Source: Amycolatopsis azurea DSM 43854
Lineage (GTDB): Bacteria; Actinomycetota; Actinomycetes; Mycobacteriales; Pseudonocardiaceae
Direction: 5' to 3'
Length of the DNA stretch: 64,000 nt
Assembly (NCBI RefSeq): GCF_001995215.1
Contig: NZ_MUXN01000012.1
Coordinates: 1-64,000, forward strand
Of the stretch, positions 52,829-61,398 are shown piece by piece. The position numbers were made by a program, and so were the translations under genes. Below the pieces are notes generated by a model, which saw nothing but the letters and a program-made list of their open reading frames with translations, did not search any database and was not told the DNA's origin. Position 1 is the first letter of the stretch. Each line of letters starts with the position of its first letter.

Positions 52829-53575
52829 TCAGGCGTCGCGGCGCCGCAGGACGGTGGAACCGGCGGCCAGACCGGCTGCCGCCCAAGCCGTGCAGAGCGC
52901 GATGCCGACCCAGCGCGCGTAGGGCGCGACGCCGCCGAAGATCGGGTTCGGCTCTCCTGAAGCGAGCATCGCGTTGACGCCCGCGAAGCCGGGGAAGTAG
53001 TTCACGGCGTCTTCGCCGCCCAGCGACCCGGCGAACATCGGGATCATCACCAGCAGCACGAACACCGTCACGATCGTCCCCGCCGTGCTCCGCAGCGCCG
53101 TCCCCAGACCGAGACACAGCAGCCCCAGCAGTGCGAAGTAGCCGCCCATACTCGCCGAAGTCGCGAGAACTTCGCCCACCGACGAATCCTGCGCCGGGAT
53201 CAGCGGCGCCGAGATCGCCACGCCGACGAGCGTGTTCAGGACGCCGTAGCAGAACAAGACCGGCACCAGGACCGCTGATTTCGCCGCGAGGACCCGGTTC
53301 CGCACGGGGACCCATTGCAGGGTCGAGCGGATGCTGCCGCTGGCGTACTCGCTCGTGATGAACAGTGTCGCCAGCGCGACCACGGCGAACTGCGTGAGGT
53401 AGAAAGCCGCTCCGATCACCACGGCGTGCGGGGCCATCGAGCGTTCGACGCCCGCGTTCGCGGCCAGGCCCACCGCGCCGGAGTAGGCGAGCATCAGCAG
53501 GACGCCGCTGATCAGGCACCACCAGGTCGACCGCACCGACCAGAACTTCGTCCATTCCGACGAGGCCGCGTTCAT
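52829..53575 (-). CDS. ABC-2 type transporter permease
   Basis: 248 aa from ATG 53575 (ATGA overlap with the hydrolase stop). Six membrane segments: WWCLISGVLLMLAYSGAVGL, AVVIGAAFYLTQFAVVALATLF, VLVPVLFCYGVLNTLVGVAI, YFALLGLLCLGLGTAL, IVTVFVLLVMIPMFAGSL and ALCTAWAAAGLAAGSTVL. The soluble N-terminus SSEWTKFWSVRSTWW is typical of the NatB/BcrB-like export permeases. It pairs with the ATPase two genes upstream. Cargo unknown, possibly an antimicrobial peptide or lipid. Confidence 0.85.
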   Translation of the reverse strand: MNAASSEWTKFWSVRSTWWCLISGVLLMLAYSGAVGLAANAGVERSMAPHAVVIGAAFYLTQFAVVALATLFITSEYASGSIRSTLQWVPVRNRVLAAKSAVLVPVLFCYGVLNTLVGVAISAPLIPAQDSSVGEVLATSASMGGYFALLGLLCLGLGTALRSTAGTIVTVFVLLVMIPMFAGSLGGEDAVNYFPGFAGVNAMLASGEPNPIFGGVAPYARWVGIALCTAWAAAGLAAGSTVLRRRDA

Positions 53576-54606
53576 CGGGCGCTCCACTTCTTGAAGAAGC
53601 CGGTCAGCTCGCCGCGGAAGAACTCCAGCGCCTCCCACGAGTCGATCGAGCCGTACTGGTTCTCCACCTCGGCCGGAGGCAGGTGCTTTCGCAGGCCCAG
53701 CTGGTCGATCAGGATCGCCGCGTCCGTCACCGACGAATGGCCGCTGTCCTTGACCAGGAAGTCCCTCTTCGGTCCGGTCAGCCGAGGCCAGGTCTCGTCC
53801 CAGGACTCGCGGAAGTGCTTCTCGCCGGTCGGGCTGGTCAGCAGCAGGAACGGCCGATCGAGGGAAACGGTGCCGAAGAACGGGCCGTCGACGTTCACGC
53901 CCGCCTTGATCCGCCGGTCGGCGGCCATCGCGGCGGCGGTCGCCGAACCGCCCGCCGAGTGACCGGCCATCCCGATCTTCCCGGCGTCGATCGACCAGCG
54001 ACGGTCCTTCACCAGGGTGTCGACGACGAACGTCGTGTCGATCGCGCGGTTCGCGATCGCGGCGGGCCACGGGTCAGGCTGCTGTCCACAAGCGACACAC
54101 TGGCGCAGCCCGTCGGGGAACTCCGTCGCCCAAGCTTCGTAGGCGTGGTCGATCCCGGCGACCACGAAACCCTGCGAAGCGAGGTGTTCCGCGACCGAGG
54201 TCAGGGTGATCCGGTTGTTGCCCGCACCCGGCGACAGCACCACCAGCGGACGCCGCCCGGGCAGGGAAGGCGCGTTCTCCTTCGAGTGGACCCGGATCTT
54301 GCTCAGCGCGTCCGGCGGCAGATCGAGTTTCCGCCCGGCGACCGCCGCCGCGGACTCCGCTTCGGTCATGTACGGCGACATACGCCCGATCGGGACGGCC
54401 GGGTACCAGACGTTGACCATCAGCTCCCGTCGCTTCTCGGGCACCCACGGGTCTGCTCGCTTCTGATCGGTGAGATGCAGCGTGCGCAACCCGATCGGCA
54501 GGGGGCCACCCGGCGCGGGCAGTGACAAAGCCGGTGCCGCCGACGCGGCCGCCGGCACCCCCAGCAGGCCGGCGATCACCGCCACCATGACCACGAGTGA
54601 CTTCAT
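53572..54606 (-). CDS. Secreted alpha/beta hydrolase (PAF-acetylhydrolase/PET-hydrolase-like)
   Basis: 344 aa with a signal peptide (KSLVVMVAVIAGLLGVPAAASAAPA, about 1-26). Core: RRPLVVLSPGAGNNRI (oxyanion region), ASQGFVVAGIDHAYEA, nucleophile elbow MAGHSAGGSATAAAM, and VKDSGHSSVTDAAI supplying the His. So it is an extracytoplasmic esterase or lipase-like enzyme; substrate unknown. It is sandwiched between the ABC ATPase and permease genes with 4-base ATGA overlaps at both ends, so all three are made together. Confidence 0.88.
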   Translation of the reverse strand: MKSLVVMVAVIAGLLGVPAAASAAPALSLPAPGGPLPIGLRTLHLTDQKRADPWVPEKRRELMVNVWYPAVPIGRMSPYMTEAESAAAVAGRKLDLPPDALSKIRVHSKENAPSLPGRRPLVVLSPGAGNNRITLTSVAEHLASQGFVVAGIDHAYEAWATEFPDGLRQCVACGQQPDPWPAAIANRAIDTTFVVDTLVKDRRWSIDAGKIGMAGHSAGGSATAAAMAADRRIKAGVNVDGPFFGTVSLDRPFLLLTSPTGEKHFRESWDETWPRLTGPKRDFLVKDSGHSSVTDAAILIDQLGLRKHLPPAEVENQYGSIDSWEALEFFRGELTGFFKKWSAR

Positions 54607-55520
54607 GCCGCTACTCCCGTTCCGTATTCGACCGACGACGCGGTCAGTTCCATGTAGGCCTGTTCGAGTGACGCCGTCCGCTCGGCCAGCTCGTGCACGC
54701 GGATGCCCAGTTCGTGCACGGTGTCGCCGACGCGGTGCACGGGCAGGTCGTGCACGAGAAGTTCGTCCCGGTCGATTTCCGTGGTCGCGCCGAGGGCGCG
54801 CAGCCGCTGTTCGAGCGCTCGCAATTCGCCGGGAACGGGCACCCGCACCGCGACCGAGGTCCGCGAATTGCCCGCGATGAATTCGTCGACCGGGGCGTCG
54901 GCGAGCAGTTTTCCCTTGCCGATGATGACCAGCCGGTCCGCGGTCAGCTGCATTTCGCTCATCAGGTGGCTCGACACGAACACCGTGCGGCCCTCCGCCG
55001 CGAGCGACCGCATCAGCTGCCGCACCCAGCGGACGCCGTCGGGGTCGAGGCCGTTGACCGGCTCGTCGAACATCAGCACCCGCGGGTCGCCCAGCAGCGC
55101 GCCGGCGATGCCGAGCCGTTGCCCCATGCCGAGGGAGAACGTCCCGGCCCGCTTACCCGCGACGTCGGTGAGCCCGACCGTCGCGAGCACCTCGTCCACC
55201 CGGGCATCCGGGATCCCGTTGCTGCGCGCCATCGCCAGCAGGTGCTTGCCCGCGCTCCGGCCCGGGTGCAGTGCCTTGGCTTCCAGCAGCGCGCCGACTT
55301 CGCGCAGCGGGTGCGGCAGGTCCGCGTACCGCTTGCCGTCGATGTGGACCTCGCCCGCGCTCGGCGTGTCGAGGCCGAGCGTCATCCGCATGGTCGTCGA
55401 CTTGCCCGCACCGTTGGGACCGAGGAAACCGGTCACCTTGCCCGGCTCGACGGCGAAGGTCAGCCCGTCGACCACCGTCTTCTCGCCATAGCGCTTCGTG
55501 AGTCCTCGAAGCGTGATCAT
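54603..55520 (-). CDS. ABC transporter ATP-binding protein (BcrA/NatA-like)
   Basis: 305 aa from ATG 55520 with AAGGAGGG upstream. Walker A GFLGPNGAGKST (about 35-46), signature FSLGMGQRLGIAGALL, Walker B RVLMFDEPVNGLDPDG, H-loop VFVSSHLMSEM; a C-terminal 90-residue regulatory part follows (VPGELRALEQRLRALGATTE). This is the drug/bacitracin export subgroup. First gene of a coupled operon with a secreted hydrolase and the permease. An in-frame extension upstream lacks coding bias and is rejected. Confidence 0.92.
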   Translation of the reverse strand: MITLRGLTKRYGEKTVVDGLTFAVEPGKVTGFLGPNGAGKSTTMRMTLGLDTPSAGEVHIDGKRYADLPHPLREVGALLEAKALHPGRSAGKHLLAMARSNGIPDARVDEVLATVGLTDVAGKRAGTFSLGMGQRLGIAGALLGDPRVLMFDEPVNGLDPDGVRWVRQLMRSLAAEGRTVFVSSHLMSEMQLTADRLVIIGKGKLLADAPVDEFIAGNSRTSVAVRVPVPGELRALEQRLRALGATTEIDRDELLVHDLPVHRVGDTVHELGIRVHELAERTASLEQAYMELTASSVEYGTGVAA

Positions 55521-55655
55521 CCGCGCCCTCCTTCGTGTTGTGCAAGTCTTCTGCGCGGAGGCACCCGAGGACATTGACCCGAAGTCATCGGTCACCCCTT
55601 ACTTTCGGCAGGTGCCGCTCGGCACGAGTCACGGCGGAAAGGCAGAATCGGCGCC

Positions 55656-56444
55656 ATGACCACCCGCGAACAACGGCGCGTGAATCCGCTCGACCTGGTG
55701 ATGCTCGCCCTCGCCGTGTTCTCCGTCGGGCTGCTCGTCTACGTGACGTTCTTCCCGCATTCGGAGGAGACGGCGCACACCGTCTTCGTCATCGACACGA
55801 CGGTGTGCGGGATCTTCGCGCTGGAATTCCTGTGGCGGTGGCGGCGCCACGGCTGGGAGAAGTGGTTCCCGCTGCGCAACTGGTACGAGATCCTCGGCAT
55901 GATCCCCATCGCGCATCCGGCGCTGCGCGGGTTCCGGCTGCTGCGGATCCTGGTGGTGCTCGTCCGGCTCGCGCGCACGGCCGACCGCGCTTTCGGGGAA
56001 CGGTTCACGCAGCGGCTGGTCGAACGGCTTTCGCGGCCGATCGTGCTGGCGATCAAGAAACCGATCACGATCGCGGTGCTCGACGAGGTCGTCAAGGTGC
56101 TGGAAACCGGGAACTACCCGCAGAACCTCGCGCGCTCACTCGGCGAGAACCAGACACTGCTGCGCGGGATCATCGCCGAGAAACTCAAGAACGACCCGCA
56201 GGCGGGACGGCTTTCGAAGCTGCCGTTCCACGACGAGGTGGTGCGTTCGGTGATAGACACCGCGATGCGCGTGATCCTCGAGGTGCTGACGGACCCGCGC
56301 ATCGACGAGTTCTTCGCGCATGTGGTGCGGGAGAACCGCGAGCAGATCCGGAGTGCGGTGCAGCTCGGGCTGAACGAACGGGAGGACGACGAGGAGCTGG
56401 CGTCGCAGCTGCCGACCCGGCCTCAGCACCAGCTGATGGACTGA
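55656..56444 (+). CDS. Voltage-sensor-like ion transporter protein without pore
   Basis: 262 aa. The first 110 residues have four membrane segments like an S1-S4 domain: LVMLALAVFSVGLLVYVTFF, TVFVIDTTVCGIFALEFLWRW, WFPLRNWYEILGMIPIA and the Arg-rich FRLLRILVVLVRLARTADRAF (R-x2-R-x6-R-x2-R). No selectivity filter (TVGYG) or S5-S6 follows; instead there is a long helical cytoplasmic part (about 125-262) with LDEVVKVLETGNYPQNLARSL. Similar proteins are annotated as ion transporters. Role unknown. Divergent from the ABC operon. Confidence 0.78.
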   Translation: MTTREQRRVNPLDLVMLALAVFSVGLLVYVTFFPHSEETAHTVFVIDTTVCGIFALEFLWRWRRHGWEKWFPLRNWYEILGMIPIAHPALRGFRLLRILVVLVRLARTADRAFGERFTQRLVERLSRPIVLAIKKPITIAVLDEVVKVLETGNYPQNLARSLGENQTLLRGIIAEKLKNDPQAGRLSKLPFHDEVVRSVIDTAMRVILEVLTDPRIDEFFAHVVRENREQIRSAVQLGLNEREDDEELASQLPTRPQHQLMD

Positions 56445-56445
56445 C

Positions 56446-58830
56446 TCACGTCCGGCGCCGGGTCCGCCGGGTGGGTGCGGCGCTCAGCGGGTCTTCCGGC
56501 CACGGATGCTTCGGGTAGCGCCCGCGGAGGTCGGCGCGCACGGCCGCGTAACCGTTGCGCCAGAACGACTCCAGATCGGCGGTGACCGCGGCGGGCCGTC
56601 CGGCGGGGGAGAGCAGGTGCAGCACGACGGGTACGCCCGCCAGTTCCGGCGTCGCGAGCCAGCCGAAGGTCTCCTGCAGTTTCACGGCCAGCACCGGCTG
56701 CTCGCCCGAGTAGTCGACCCGGATCCGCGAACCCGACGGCACCTCCAGCCGGTCCGGCGCCAGTTCGTCCAAACGGGACGCCTCGGGCCAGGGCATCAGC
56801 CCGCGCAACGCGGCTCCCGCGTCCAGTGAGGCGAGGTCCGACCGTCGTCGCGCCGAGCCGAGATCGAGCCACGAGTCCAAAGTGGACAAAAGTGCGGTAT
56901 CGGAGACCTCGGGCCAAGGTGAGCCCGATACCCGGTGCAGGAAGGACAAGCGTTCGCGCAGACGTCGCCCGTCTTCCGACCACCGCAGCAGGCCGAGCCC
57001 TTCGGCGCGCAGACCGTCCAGCAGCGCGGCGCGGATCGCGTCCGGCGCTGGCGAGCGCAACGGTTTCTCCGACAGCACGATCGCCCCGAGCCGCCGCACC
57101 GAACGTGCCACGACGTCACCTGAAGACCAGCGCACCTCGTCCTGCGACGACACCAGATTCGGTGCGGCGCGCACCGCGAGGTCTTCGTCCGCGGGCGCGG
57201 CCAGCCGGATGATTCCCTGCGCGCGACCGGGATCCCGGGTCGCTTCGGCCACCGCCAGCCATTCGACGTCGGCCAGCCCGCTTCCGCGCGGAAGTTCCGC
57301 CGCGGTCCCGCCTGCCATCAGATACACCGGCGTGCCCGCGGACCGCCGTCGCGCGAGCCGTTCGGGATGCGCCAGTGCCACGACCAGCGCCGGATCGGCC
57401 TTGCCGCCGCCGTCCGGCACCAGTTTGGAAAGCCTTCGCACGTCGGACTTCCAGCGCTCGTCGCCTCGTATTCGTCGCAGCTCGGCTTCGAGATCGGTCA
57501 GCGTGCCGCCGCTGTCCAGGAGTGCGACGACCTCGGCCGCCGACCGCGCGTTGGTCCGTGCCGCGCCGTCGAGCAACGCTCGCGCCAGCCGAGGATGCAG
57601 GCCCAGCCCGGCCATCTTCCGGCCGCGTTCGGTCACCGTCCCGTCTTCCGCGGTCGCCCCGAGCGTGGTCAGCAACGCGCGACCGGCGGCCAGCGCGCCT
57701 TCACCGGGCGGGTCCCACCAGGCGAGGGCGGAACCGTCCGGCGTGGACCAGCACGCGAGTTCGAGCGCGAACCGCGCCAGTTCCGCTGTCCTGATCTCGG
57801 GTTCGGGGTACGCGGGCAGGGAACCCTGCTCGTGCGCCGCCCAGCACCGGTAAGCACGGCCCGGCGCCTCACGTCCGGCGCGGCCGGCGCGCTGTTCCGC
57901 GACCGCGGCCGAAACCCGGACCGTCGCCAGCCCGGGCAAGCCCCGCCGGTGATCGACACGCGGTACCCGGGACAGCCCGCAATCCACCACCGCGCGCACC
58001 CCGGGCACGGTCAGGCTGGACTCGGCGACCGACGTCGAAAGCACCACCCGGCGGCGGGCGCGCGGGCGCAGCGCGTCGTCCTGGCTCGCCGCCGAAAGCC
58101 GGCCGTGCAGTGGCAGCACGTCGGCGTCCAGTCCGTTGAGCAGCCCGCTCACCCTGGCGATCTCGCCCGCGCCCGGGAGGAAGGCGAGCACGTCACCGTC
58201 CCCTTCGGACAGTGCTTTGTGGATCGCGCGGGCCACGGTCGCTTCGACCCGCTCGCCGCGCACGGGCGGGGAGTACGTGACGTCGACCGGGTAAGTCCGT
58301 GCCTGAGCGGTGATCACCGGCGCGTCCCCGAGCAAGGCCGCCAGCCGTCCGGCGGCCACGGTGGCGGACGTCGCGAGCAGGCGCAGGTCGTCCCGCAGCC
58401 CGGCGCGGACGTCCAGCAGCAGCGCGAGCAGTAGATCCGCGTCGAGATGGCGTTCGTGGCATTCGTCGAGCAGGACGGTCGACACCCCGGCCAGTTCGGG
58501 GTCGCCCTGCACTCGCCGGACCAGCAGCCCCGAGGTGACCACTTCGATCCGCGTCGAAGAAGACACCTTCCGGTCCCCGCGCACCGAATAGCCGACCGTC
58601 TCACCGACCCGTTCGCCCAGCAGCGACGCCATCCGCGCCGCCGCGGCACGCGCGGCCAGCCGCCTGGGTTCGGCGACGATCACCCGGCCTGCACCGTTGT
58701 CCAGCGCGAGCGGGACCAAAGTGGTCTTACCGGTTCCCGGGGGCGCGACGAGCACAGCGGTGCCGTGGGCGTCGAGTGCGGCTTCGAGTTCGGGCAGGAC
58801 GGCGCGAACCGGCAGATCGGGAAGGGTCAC
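56446..58830 (-). CDS. hrpB: ATP-dependent RNA helicase HrpB
   Basis: 794 aa from GTG 58830. DExH-box helicase: Walker A VAPPGTGKTTLVPLAL (about 30-45), motif Ia VIVAEPRRLAARAAA, DECH in STVLLDECHERHLDADL, SAT in LLATSATVAAGRL, motif V VVLSTSVAESSLTVPGV and motif VI EQRAGRAGREAPGRAYR. The C-terminal HrpB-specific domain is present (LDELAPDRLEVPSGSRIRVDY, HLLSPAGRPAAVTADL, RYPKHPWPEDPL). Function in bacteria is unclear, likely RNA metabolism. Its start overlaps the preceding stop (GTGA). Confidence 0.94.
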   Translation of the reverse strand: MTLPDLPVRAVLPELEAALDAHGTAVLVAPPGTGKTTLVPLALDNGAGRVIVAEPRRLAARAAAARMASLLGERVGETVGYSVRGDRKVSSSTRIEVVTSGLLVRRVQGDPELAGVSTVLLDECHERHLDADLLLALLLDVRAGLRDDLRLLATSATVAAGRLAALLGDAPVITAQARTYPVDVTYSPPVRGERVEATVARAIHKALSEGDGDVLAFLPGAGEIARVSGLLNGLDADVLPLHGRLSAASQDDALRPRARRRVVLSTSVAESSLTVPGVRAVVDCGLSRVPRVDHRRGLPGLATVRVSAAVAEQRAGRAGREAPGRAYRCWAAHEQGSLPAYPEPEIRTAELARFALELACWSTPDGSALAWWDPPGEGALAAGRALLTTLGATAEDGTVTERGRKMAGLGLHPRLARALLDGAARTNARSAAEVVALLDSGGTLTDLEAELRRIRGDERWKSDVRRLSKLVPDGGGKADPALVVALAHPERLARRRSAGTPVYLMAGGTAAELPRGSGLADVEWLAVAEATRDPGRAQGIIRLAAPADEDLAVRAAPNLVSSQDEVRWSSGDVVARSVRRLGAIVLSEKPLRSPAPDAIRAALLDGLRAEGLGLLRWSEDGRRLRERLSFLHRVSGSPWPEVSDTALLSTLDSWLDLGSARRRSDLASLDAGAALRGLMPWPEASRLDELAPDRLEVPSGSRIRVDYSGEQPVLAVKLQETFGWLATPELAGVPVVLHLLSPAGRPAAVTADLESFWRNGYAAVRADLRGRYPKHPWPEDPLSAAPTRRTRRRT

Positions 58831-59657
58831 CGCTCGGTAACCTGCGGCGGGGGCGGGATCCGGTAGCCGGACGGGCCGATGTTGCGGTTCAGCGAGGCGA
58901 GCCAGTCCCCGGACGAGATCATCTTCTGGATGGCCCTGGCCACGGCCGCCTTGCCCTCGGTGTCGTCCTTGCGCAGGCCGACGCCGTATTTCTCCTTCGA
59001 GAACGGCTTGCCGACGACCCTCAGCAACTCCGGGTTCTGCGCCACGTACCCGGCCAGGATGACGTCGTCGGTGGTCACCGCGTCCACCTGTCCGGCGAGC
59101 AGCGCCGTGACGCAGTCCTGATAGCGCGGGTACTCGATGAGCTGGACGGCCTGCGCGAACTTGTCGCGCACCTGCTCGGCCGAGGTGGTGCCGCCCACGG
59201 CGCACAGCTTGCGGCCGTTGAGGTTCTCGGGACCGGTGATGTCGGTCGACCGGAGCCGGACCAGCAGATCCTGGCCGACGTCGAAATAAGGGCCGGCGAA
59301 AGCGACGGCCTGTTTGCGTTTTTCGGTGATCGAGTAGGTCGCCACCATCAAATCCGTGATCCCGGAGGTGATGTCCGTCTCGCGGGACGACGGCCTGCTG
59401 TCGTGCCAGGTGATGTGATCCTCGTCGACGCCCAATTCGCTCGCGATGTACTTCGCCACGTCGACGTCGAAACCGACGTACCGGCCGTCGACCGTCTGTT
59501 TGGAGAGCCCCGGCTGGTCGAACCGGATTCCGATGGTGAGTTTGTTGAACGCGACGGCGCGGGCGACGAGGGAATCCGACGGACCGGCCTCTTTGCCGCA
59601 GGCCACCGCCGCTGTGACCAGCATCAAGCAGATCACCAGCAGGGCGCGTCCCCTCAT
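58827..59657 (-). CDS. Glutamate-type ABC transporter substrate-binding lipoprotein
   Basis: 276 aa. Lipoprotein signal: hydrophobic stretch ALLVICLMLVTAAVACGKE with the lipidated Cys at about residue 20. The bac_3 solute-binding fold shows LTIGIRFDQPGLS, YVGFDVDVAKYIASELGV, SGITDLMVATYSITEKRKQAVAFAGPYF and KYGVGLRKDD. It should capture a polar amino acid outside the membrane. No permease or ATPase gene is adjacent; instead it is coupled to hrpB. ATG 59657 has GGAGG upstream. Confidence 0.9.
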   Translation of the reverse strand: MRGRALLVICLMLVTAAVACGKEAGPSDSLVARAVAFNKLTIGIRFDQPGLSKQTVDGRYVGFDVDVAKYIASELGVDEDHITWHDSRPSSRETDITSGITDLMVATYSITEKRKQAVAFAGPYFDVGQDLLVRLRSTDITGPENLNGRKLCAVGGTTSAEQVRDKFAQAVQLIEYPRYQDCVTALLAGQVDAVTTDDVILAGYVAQNPELLRVVGKPFSKEKYGVGLRKDDTEGKAAVARAIQKMISSGDWLASLNRNIGPSGYRIPPPPQVTER

Positions 59658-59715
59658 CGGGTGCCTCCGTCCGCCGCCTCACGTTGTTCTCAGGGTTGGC
59701 GGCTAGCCTATGCCC

Positions 59716-60237
59716 GTGCGTAGACCGCCCCAAGTCGTACTCGACGCCGTGGGCACACTCGCCCGGCTCGGACTCGCCGCCGTCTGGTTGGTTTCCGGAG
59801 CGCTGAAGATCAGCGATCCGGGGCAGACCTACATCGCGGTGCAGGCTTTCGATGTCCTGCCGGACGGGATCGTGCGCCCGGTGGCGATCGGGATGCCGAT
59901 CGTCGAATTGGCGCTCGGCCTGCTCCTGCTCGCCGGGTTCGTGACCCGCTGGGTTTCGGTGCTGTCGGTGCTGCTGCTCGCGGTGCTCATCGCCGCGATC
60001 GCCCAATCCTGGGCGCGCGGGCTGAGCATCGATTGCGGCTGTTTCGGCGGCGGCGGTCAGATCGCCGCGGATCAGACGCAGTATCCGCAGGAGATCGCCA
60101 GGGACCTCGGGTTCGCCCTGCTCGGTGTCTGGCTGATCGTGCGGCCGCGGACCTGGCTGTCGGTGGACGGCTGGCTCGGGAACTCCGGGGCCCCCGCCGA
60201 CGACGACTATGTGGGTATCGCTGAAGGGAACGAATAA
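59716..60237 (+). CDS. DoxX/MauE-like redox-associated membrane protein
   Basis: 173 aa from GTG 59716 (ATG 59710 possible). TAGCCT at 59704-59709 would give a transcript starting at GTG 59716, so this start is preferred. Four membrane segments: LARLGLAAVWLVSGALKI, VRPVAIGMPIVELALGLLLLAG, VSVLSVLLLAVLIAAIAQ and DLGFALLGVWLIV. CGCFGGGG between TM3 and TM4 is the cysteine motif of MauE-type proteins, which pass electrons to a thioredoxin-like partner. That partner is the next gene, 2 bases away. Confidence 0.87.
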   Translation: MRRPPQVVLDAVGTLARLGLAAVWLVSGALKISDPGQTYIAVQAFDVLPDGIVRPVAIGMPIVELALGLLLLAGFVTRWVSVLSVLLLAVLIAAIAQSWARGLSIDCGCFGGGGQIAADQTQYPQEIARDLGFALLGVWLIVRPRTWLSVDGWLGNSGAPADDDYVGIAEGNE

Positions 60238-60239
60238 TC

Positions 60240-61034
60240 GTGGGTGGAGCTGAGCGCAACGCTCGGAAACGCAAGCAGCAGCAGACGGCGGCGCGCTCGG
60301 TGGCACAGGCCAGGGGCGTCGCGGGCGGCGACAAGAAGAAGGTCGTCGCGATCACCGTCGCGGTGGTCGTCCTCGCCGCGCTGGTGATCGGTGGCGTGAT
60401 CTGGACGACGTCCAGCAAGGACAGCACCGAGGGCAAGGTGATCGGCGCGCAGACGGGCACCTGGGGCCCTGGCGTCGTCGAGAAGCGCGACGGGGCCGCC
60501 GTGACCGCCGGTAAGCCCGAGGCGAAGAAGACCATCGACGTCTACGCCGACTTCCTGTGCCCGATCTGCAAGCAGTTCGAAGAGTCGTTCAAGGACCAGA
60601 TCCACGAGCAGGTGAACAACGGGACCCTCCAGGTCCGGTACCACATGCTGCCGATGCTGAACCAGCGTTCGGACCCGCCGGGCTACTCGCTGGACTCGGC
60701 CAACGCCGCGCTCGCCGCGGCCGACGCGGGCAAGTTCCTCGCCTTCCACGACGCGCTGTTCAAGGACCAGCCTCAGGAAGGCGGGCGCGGGTTCGACAAG
60801 GGGCAGCTGATCAAGCTCGGCCAGGATGTCGGCATCACCGATCCGGCGTTCGCGACGGCGATCAACACCGGCGTCTACGAACAGCAGATCCAGGACGCGT
60901 ACAAGAAGATCTCCACGGATCCGTCGCTGCAGCAGGACTTCGGCAACGGACCCGGCTTCGGCACGCCGACCGTGACCGCGAACGGTCAGGTCGTGAAGCT
61001 CGAGCAGGGCTGGCTCGAGAAGGTCCTCGGCTAG
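60240..61034 (+). CDS. Membrane-anchored DsbA-like thiol oxidoreductase
   Basis: 264 aa, GTG start 2 bases after the DoxX-like gene. Short basic N-terminus, one membrane anchor (VVAITVAVVVLAALVIGGVIW, about 36-56), then a thioredoxin-fold DsbA domain outside the membrane: VYADFLCPICKQFEESF (active-site Cys-Pro-Ile-Cys, about residues 104-107) and the cis-proline loop GTPTVTANG near the C-terminus. It probably forms or isomerises disulfides of exported proteins, with the MauE-like neighbour re-oxidising it (inference). Confidence 0.92.
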   Translation: MGGAERNARKRKQQQTAARSVAQARGVAGGDKKKVVAITVAVVVLAALVIGGVIWTTSSKDSTEGKVIGAQTGTWGPGVVEKRDGAAVTAGKPEAKKTIDVYADFLCPICKQFEESFKDQIHEQVNNGTLQVRYHMLPMLNQRSDPPGYSLDSANAALAAADAGKFLAFHDALFKDQPQEGGRGFDKGQLIKLGQDVGITDPAFATAINTGVYEQQIQDAYKKISTDPSLQQDFGNGPGFGTPTVTANGQVVKLEQGWLEKVLG

Positions 61035-61052
61035 CTTTCTTCGCGGGACTCG

Positions 61053-61101
61053 CGTGAAGGCCCCCTTCCCTCGACTGAGCCGAGGGAAGGGGGCCTTCAC
61101 G
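61053..61101. repeat. Family D1 hairpin repeat
   Basis: CGTGAAGGCCCCCTTCCCTC is the left arm of a 21-bp perfect stem; right arm GAGGGAAGGGGGCCTTCACG, loop ACTGAGC. It lies 18 bases after the DsbA-like gene stop and may act as its terminator. First of several unrelated hairpins in a 492-base region with no gene (61035-61526). Confidence 0.9.
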
Positions 61102-61127
61102 TTGTCCGGGGCGGTGGGCGCGTCAGG

Positions 61128-61151
61128 GCGATAGCAAAGGTCCCTTGCTCC
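61128..61151 (-). repeat. Family A repeat, single arm
   Basis: GCGATAGCAAAGGTCCCTTG followed by CTC, one arm only, inside the repeat-packed region. Confidence 0.85.
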
Positions 61152-61247
61152 CCCGCCGCAGGTGGACGCCGCATTCAGAGGACGAAACGCGGTAGTTGCG
61201 TGTGCAAGGACCGCAAGTAGAGGACGAATTGCGGGAGCGGGAGCCGG

Positions 61248-61314
61248 GTCGGGTGGTCGTGAGTGGTAAGTCGTGTTCTAACCCCACTTACCACTCACGA
61301 CCACCCCGCCCGAC
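61248..61314. repeat. Family D3 hairpin
   Basis: GTCGGGTGGTCGTGAGTGGT continues to AAGT; complement ACTTACCACTCACGACCACC continues to CCGCCCGAC. Stem of about 24 bp with small bulges, loop of about 14 bases. Confidence 0.88.
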
Positions 61315-61339
61315 GCGCGGCGCCTTGGCTGGAGCGAGG

Positions 61340-61398
61340 CGTGTCGCGAAAGCCACTTTCGCAACCTTCAACGTCGCGAAAGTGGCTTTCGCGACACG
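61340..61398. repeat. Family D4 hairpin with TCAACGTC loop
   Basis: CGTGTCGCGAAAGCCACTTT then CGC pairs over 23 bp with GCGAAAGTGGCTTTCGCGAC then ACG. The loop contains CTTCAACGTC, the loop core also found in family A and B hairpins. Confidence 0.9.

Noticed and set aside
58831-60306. Long N-terminal extension of hrpB on the minus strand
   Set aside because: It is in another frame of the solute-binding lipoprotein and antisense to the DoxX-like gene. HrpB homology begins at the GTG at 58830.
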